A stretch of DNA of 48,995 bases from positions 1 through 48,995 of the forward strand of contig NZ_FTOQ01000022.1 in the NCBI RefSeq assembly GCF_900156805.1, given 5' to 3'. Source of the stretch: Roseivivax lentus (GTDB lineage: Bacteria > Pseudomonadota > Alphaproteobacteria > Rhodobacterales > Rhodobacteraceae). Positions 45,919 to 48,995 of the stretch are shown here, one piece after another. Positions within the stretch are counted from its first letter, which is position 1. The number at the start of each line of letters is the position of its first letter. Both the position numbers and the translations under genes were made by a program. The notes under the pieces were generated by a model. The model had not been told where the DNA came from. It saw only the letters and a program-made list of their open reading frames with translations, and searched no databases.

Positions 45919-45943
45919 AAAAAAGCCGCCCCGAGGGACGGCT
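45919..45943 (-). terminator. Intrinsic terminator after tniQ
   Basis: On the minus strand AGCCGTCC and GGGCGGCT form an 8-bp stem with a CTCG loop and one G-T pair, followed by six T. It starts 30 bases after the tniQ stop, where an intrinsic terminator for tniB-tniQ is expected. Confidence 0.85.
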
Positions 45944-45972
45944 TCTTGGCATTCATTTATGTAGTGAAAAGT

Positions 45973-47814
45973 CTACAAGTCAGCCCGACGATAGAATGCT
46001 GCGTTCAGGAGATTGCGCGGAACAATTGTTGAGACTCCATTCTCGCGGAGCCGCTTACTCATCGCCTTCGCCGATATTCCTCGTTCGTTCGCGAGATCTC
46101 CGAGTTTCACATAACGCTTCTTGAAGCGTTCAACCTCGGCAGGTGCGTAGCGGTGCTTGGCCTTGCCCTTTGAGTTCCTAATTTCGACCGCTTTCAGGAA
46201 AGGTTGGCCATCCCGATCCAAGTTTTTGCGAAGTTGGGAAGGGCCTGAAGAGAAAATCTCCAGCTCGTTTGCAACCTCTCTGGCCGAAAGACCGGATTGT
46301 TCGTCCGCCCTATCGACGGCACTTCTTACCTCAGACGGATCAACAAGAACCGAACGAAAGCCATTCTCAAGGTCAAGAAGCTCGATATTCGAGAGTTGAC
46401 CATCAAGGACCATGCGCACAATGTCTACGACTGGTACCCGAACCAATTCTGAAGCGGTGATTACGTCGATCATCTGCTGGTCAGGGGCCGAAACTTCACG
46501 CCCGTGACGTCGGAACTTCGAAAGGAATGCTTCGATATCCTCAATCGCGACATTGGTTAGTACGCCACCATGAAACCGCTCCGATGTGACGAGCTGAGGC
46601 AAGATCCCCTCCCTAACCAGGAGCTCTGCCTGCCTGCGATTACAGTTCAAGTACTTGGGGACTTGCTTCACCGGGATTGAGTGCTTGATCTTCTGTACAA
46701 GAATTCCAGCCTGCCTGGCGTCTGCGGTGCTCCATGGGTCGACGTCTTGCTCTTCCTGCTCCTGAATAAGGCCGCTCCGAACAAGCGCACGACTGAGCGT
46801 CTTGGGATGCAATCCACTCTCTCGGGAAAGACTCGACACTGAATGCCGTCGACGCTGCGTTACGCACTCTCCGAAAAGCCGTGTTCCTGGTCCAATCGGA
46901 AACGCATCGAGAATGTGTTCCCGGAGAACGTGCCGGATCGGGCCTCGGTCCTGTCCACCTTTGTTGAATTGAAGCCATTGATAGAGTCGACCGAAAATCG
47001 CCTGCGGCCCTCCGCCACGTGCATATTTTCCGGCTGACTTTCTCTGGATCTGATCAAGTGCGGCCCTGATACCTTTGACGCCCTGTGAGGTCGCCTCGAA
47101 ACCGACGGCTCCAGCGCAGTGCCAGTCGGCTGGGACCAAACGATCCAAGTCGCAATGCGCCCCATATTCCATGCAAGCACCAAGCATTTCGCATGCTTTC
47201 GCCGCTTGATCGATGGGCTGCTCGTCGAGCCACATGGGGCCCGACGCGCCAGCAAGCCGGCGCTCCACATATTCTTGAAGCTCTGAATGCATCATTGCCC
47301 CAGCGGCCGGCACCTGCTGCTTCAGAGCCCAATCTTCGGGTGCAACTATCTCCATGTCCTGAAACTGCTCGGAAAAGTTTTCCCGGGGTCTTCGTAAAAC
47401 CTCACAGCCATGACGATGACAGGCCCGAACGGTACGGAACATCCAGCTCAAGCGACCGACACGCATTCCAAGGCTTGCACCCTCTGTGTCACGGTCTTCA
47501 AGAAGGCACTGAGGGCAATAGCTGACTTGCGTGCGACACATAAACAGCGAACTGAAACACTCCCCGCGGTGAGACAGATTGCGGTCACCTTCTCTCCGGA
47601 TGCAGCACTTCTCAATACGCGCCTCCGGGACACCGGTCAGGTCGGCAAGCCGCGTCACGCCATATTCCGTACCATCGACGACGTCTTGCCTGCTCAGTTG
47701 AATCAAACTCAGAAAATAGTGGCTGCTCATGTTGGCGTGATAGCGCGCGATCCGCGCTGTCCATGAGACAAGCGTCTCGTGGGGCATAAGGGGAAGGACG
47801 GGCACCAAGTGCAT
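45973..47814 (-). CDS. tniQ: TniQ-family transposition protein
   Basis: The 613-residue protein starts with the TniQ region (PLMPHETLVSWTARIARYH). A zinc-binding part follows with SYCPQCLLEDRD near residue 99 and CHRHGCEVL near 131. The long C-terminal part contains helix-turn-helix-like segments (SLSRESGLHPKTLSRAL near 328; LGDLANERGISAKAMSKRL near 578), probably for DNA target recognition. TniQ proteins link the TniA/TniB transposition machinery to a chosen target. It starts 4 bases after the tniB stop with GGGGGTGACACA as binding site, so the two are cotranscribed. The protein is longer than the roughly 400 residues typical of Tn5053 TniQ. Confidence 0.85.
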   Translation of the reverse strand: MHLVPVLPLMPHETLVSWTARIARYHANMSSHYFLSLIQLSRQDVVDGTEYGVTRLADLTGVPEARIEKCCIRREGDRNLSHRGECFSSLFMCRTQVSYCPQCLLEDRDTEGASLGMRVGRLSWMFRTVRACHRHGCEVLRRPRENFSEQFQDMEIVAPEDWALKQQVPAAGAMMHSELQEYVERRLAGASGPMWLDEQPIDQAAKACEMLGACMEYGAHCDLDRLVPADWHCAGAVGFEATSQGVKGIRAALDQIQRKSAGKYARGGGPQAIFGRLYQWLQFNKGGQDRGPIRHVLREHILDAFPIGPGTRLFGECVTQRRRHSVSSLSRESGLHPKTLSRALVRSGLIQEQEEQDVDPWSTADARQAGILVQKIKHSIPVKQVPKYLNCNRRQAELLVREGILPQLVTSERFHGGVLTNVAIEDIEAFLSKFRRHGREVSAPDQQMIDVITASELVRVPVVDIVRMVLDGQLSNIELLDLENGFRSVLVDPSEVRSAVDRADEQSGLSAREVANELEIFSSGPSQLRKNLDRDGQPFLKAVEIRNSKGKAKHRYAPAEVERFKKRYVKLGDLANERGISAKAMSKRLRENGVSTIVPRNLLNAAFYRRADL

Positions 47815-47818
47815 TGTG

Positions 47819-48811
47819 TCACCCCCTATCCAGCTTTTTGCGCTGCCGCTGAATACGAGCGGATTCATACTCGTCGGCTTGCTGGTCGAGCCTGATATCG
47901 AGCCAGTCGTGCGCCAAGAAAACATTGTTTTCCGGGGAACACCCCTCTTGCATTGCCCAGGCTTCAGAAAAGTGGCTGAGACTAAGCGTGCGATCACCGT
48001 CGTAGAGCGCGCATTCGATCGCGTTGATCACCGTCTCCACGGCCCTACCGAAGCGCTTTCGACTTGCATGGATAAGCCGGGCTGGGAGGTCATCTGGAAG
48101 CTTCAGACGCATGCTGACCGCGTCACAGTAATCCTCGATCAGGCCTGTGACGTTTCCCTCGTCCGCACCAAACTCGAGATCGCCAGGCATGATCTTTGTG
48201 AAACGCCGGTCGACCTGAACATCGAAGTTCGTGATTTCTGCAAGGCGCTCAGTTCCACTCAGGATTGGGATTACTGCTCCGGGACCCTGCATCAATGACT
48301 TGATCATCCGGAGTGTGTGTTCCGTCTCACTCGCAGATTTTGCCAGGATGAGGTCATGGGCCTCGTCAATCCACAGGACGACCTTGCCCTCACGCGCCAG
48401 CCTGAAGCGCACCAGATCCCAGATATCAGCGGTAGGCGTCTTATCCCGCACATCGCTCAGTCCAAGCTGTGCCAAAATGGCTCGACCAACGCTTTTGAGA
48501 CTGGCCGGGCTTGGAACTTCGACCTTCAAGTATCGCGGCCTCTCGGTTTCAGGGTTGAACCCCAAAACAGATGTTTCCTCGAGGACGTACCTGACGGCAG
48601 TCGTCTTTCCACCGCCAGGAGCCTCAATCAAAGCGATCCCCTTGGTCTCCTGAGTGTGCCCGTCGCGAACGGGCACTGGAAGTTGATTTCCATCGTGATC
48701 GACAGTGAGAAGACGATCGAGCTGACGGCGGAGTTTTACGTCGCGCTCCGTCTGGACGTGCAAGGACCGTAGCCTTTGCACCGCAGAGACGACGTTGCGG
48801 GAATCGCCCAT
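47819..48811 (-). CDS. tniB: TniB-type AAA ATPase of a transposon
   Basis: The 330-residue AAA+ ATPase has Walker A EAPGGGKTTAV near residue 60, Walker B VVLWIDEAHDL near 145 and the sensor segment PILSGTERLAEI. It is the target-immunity and activation ATPase (TniB/TnsC/MuB-like) that works with a DDE transposase and TniQ. AAAAGGGAGGGGCAGAGTG precedes the ATG at 48811, fixing the start. The frame stays open upstream to 48937, where it runs into IS-end sequence. Confidence 0.88.
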   Translation of the reverse strand: MGDSRNVVSAVQRLRSLHVQTERDVKLRRQLDRLLTVDHDGNQLPVPVRDGHTQETKGIALIEAPGGGKTTAVRYVLEETSVLGFNPETERPRYLKVEVPSPASLKSVGRAILAQLGLSDVRDKTPTADIWDLVRFRLAREGKVVLWIDEAHDLILAKSASETEHTLRMIKSLMQGPGAVIPILSGTERLAEITNFDVQVDRRFTKIMPGDLEFGADEGNVTGLIEDYCDAVSMRLKLPDDLPARLIHASRKRFGRAVETVINAIECALYDGDRTLSLSHFSEAWAMQEGCSPENNVFLAHDWLDIRLDQQADEYESARIQRQRKKLDRG

Positions 48812-48907
48812 CACTCTGCCCCTCCCTTTTTGGAAACGAGCCAGGACTTCGATCTCTGGCCCCCGGGAACTACGCGCCTTTAAGTTTCTTCGTCTTTGGT
48901 TGTTGGA

Positions 48908-48995
48908 TGTCACCGAGAACTGACCCGGCATTGTCACCGAGAACTGACCCGCCCTTTCGTTATGTTTGCTGGTTCATGATGGGGTCAATGCTGGT
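48908..48995 (+). mobile_element. Probable end of an IS21-family element (partial)
   Basis: TGTCACCGAGAACTGACCC occurs twice (48908-48926 and 48932-48950, 24-base period), as in the multiple terminal repeats of IS21-family elements. An ATG at 48976 opens a frame (MMGSML) running off the window that could be the transposase istA. The element would continue to the right. It lies where tniA is expected, so it probably interrupted the transposon. Confidence 0.45.

Larger units (their letters stand above)
45737..48907 (-). mobile_element. Tn5053/Tn7-like transposon remnant (tniB-tniQ)
   Basis: From about 45737 the base composition becomes clearly less GC-rich than the flanking pqq region and carries tniQ and tniB. 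A TGTCGGAG sequence at 45737, reading inward from the left, looks like the TGT-starting end of this transposon type and is preceded by AAGGC, which could be a 5-bp target duplication. The boundary is tentative. The transposase gene tniA, normally upstream of tniB, is not in the window. Where it should begin there is instead IS21-like repeat sequence. Cargo genes are not seen on this side. Confidence 0.5.

Overview
The window looks like a high-GC alphaproteobacterium of the Rhodobacterales (Rhodobacter/Roseobacter group). The evidence is the gene content: a smo/mtlK-type polyol operon, a pcaCHG block followed by a DUF849 gene, a bacteriophytochrome/haem oxygenase pair, and a compact pqqABCDE operon. 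Species cannot be named from this sequence.

Layout. (1) Positions 2-79: the last codons of an IS630-like transposase. (2) Positions 284-22417, all on the minus strand and read right to left: an eight-gene block encoding a large lipid/polyketide synthase of the polyunsaturated-fatty-acid-synthase type. In transcription order the genes are a sulfotransferase fused to a PQQ-like beta-propeller; a 2538-residue synthase (enoyl-reductase/nitronate-monooxygenase-like TIM barrels, KS, AT, two ACPs, KR); a 1607-residue synthase (KS, AT, DH, phosphopantetheinyl transferase); a stand-alone ACP; an alkaline-phosphatase-superfamily hydrolase; an alpha/beta hydrolase; a beta-propeller fused to an extended SDR; and a TPR protein. 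(3) Positions 22516-24459, minus strand: a secreted PHB-depolymerase-like esterase and a glycine-rich protein with four in-frame 99-bp repeats. (4) Positions 24672-28233: three SDR/epimerase genes, one of them a double-SDR fusion. (5) Positions 28611-31153: pcaC, pcaH, pcaG and a beta-keto-acid cleavage enzyme. (6) Positions 31180-34085, minus strand: bacteriophytochrome and haem oxygenase. (7) Positions 34298-41907: a LacI-family regulator and the sorbitol/mannitol operon smoEFGK-smoS-mtlK. (8) Positions 42074-45201: pqqA-E, then a Dabb-domain gene. (9) Positions 45737-48995: a less GC-rich mobile segment with tniQ and tniB, ending at what looks like the end of an IS21-family element.

The most unusual part is the minus-strand lipid synthase block. 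It appears to carry the activities needed to build, reduce and self-activate an acyl chain: two KS, two AT, DH, KR, ER-like barrels, ACPs and its own PPTase. It adds a probable sulfating enzyme and possible release or trimming hydrolases. Two of its tailoring enzymes are fused to beta-propellers. The product is unknown; a sulfated or otherwise decorated secondary lipid is inference only. The remaining operons are recognisable catabolic, sensory and cofactor modules. They are interesting mainly for their incompleteness (pca without pcaQ, pcaD or pcaB; tniB-tniQ without a visible tniA) and for a shared palindromic operator in front of the LacI gene and the polyol operon.
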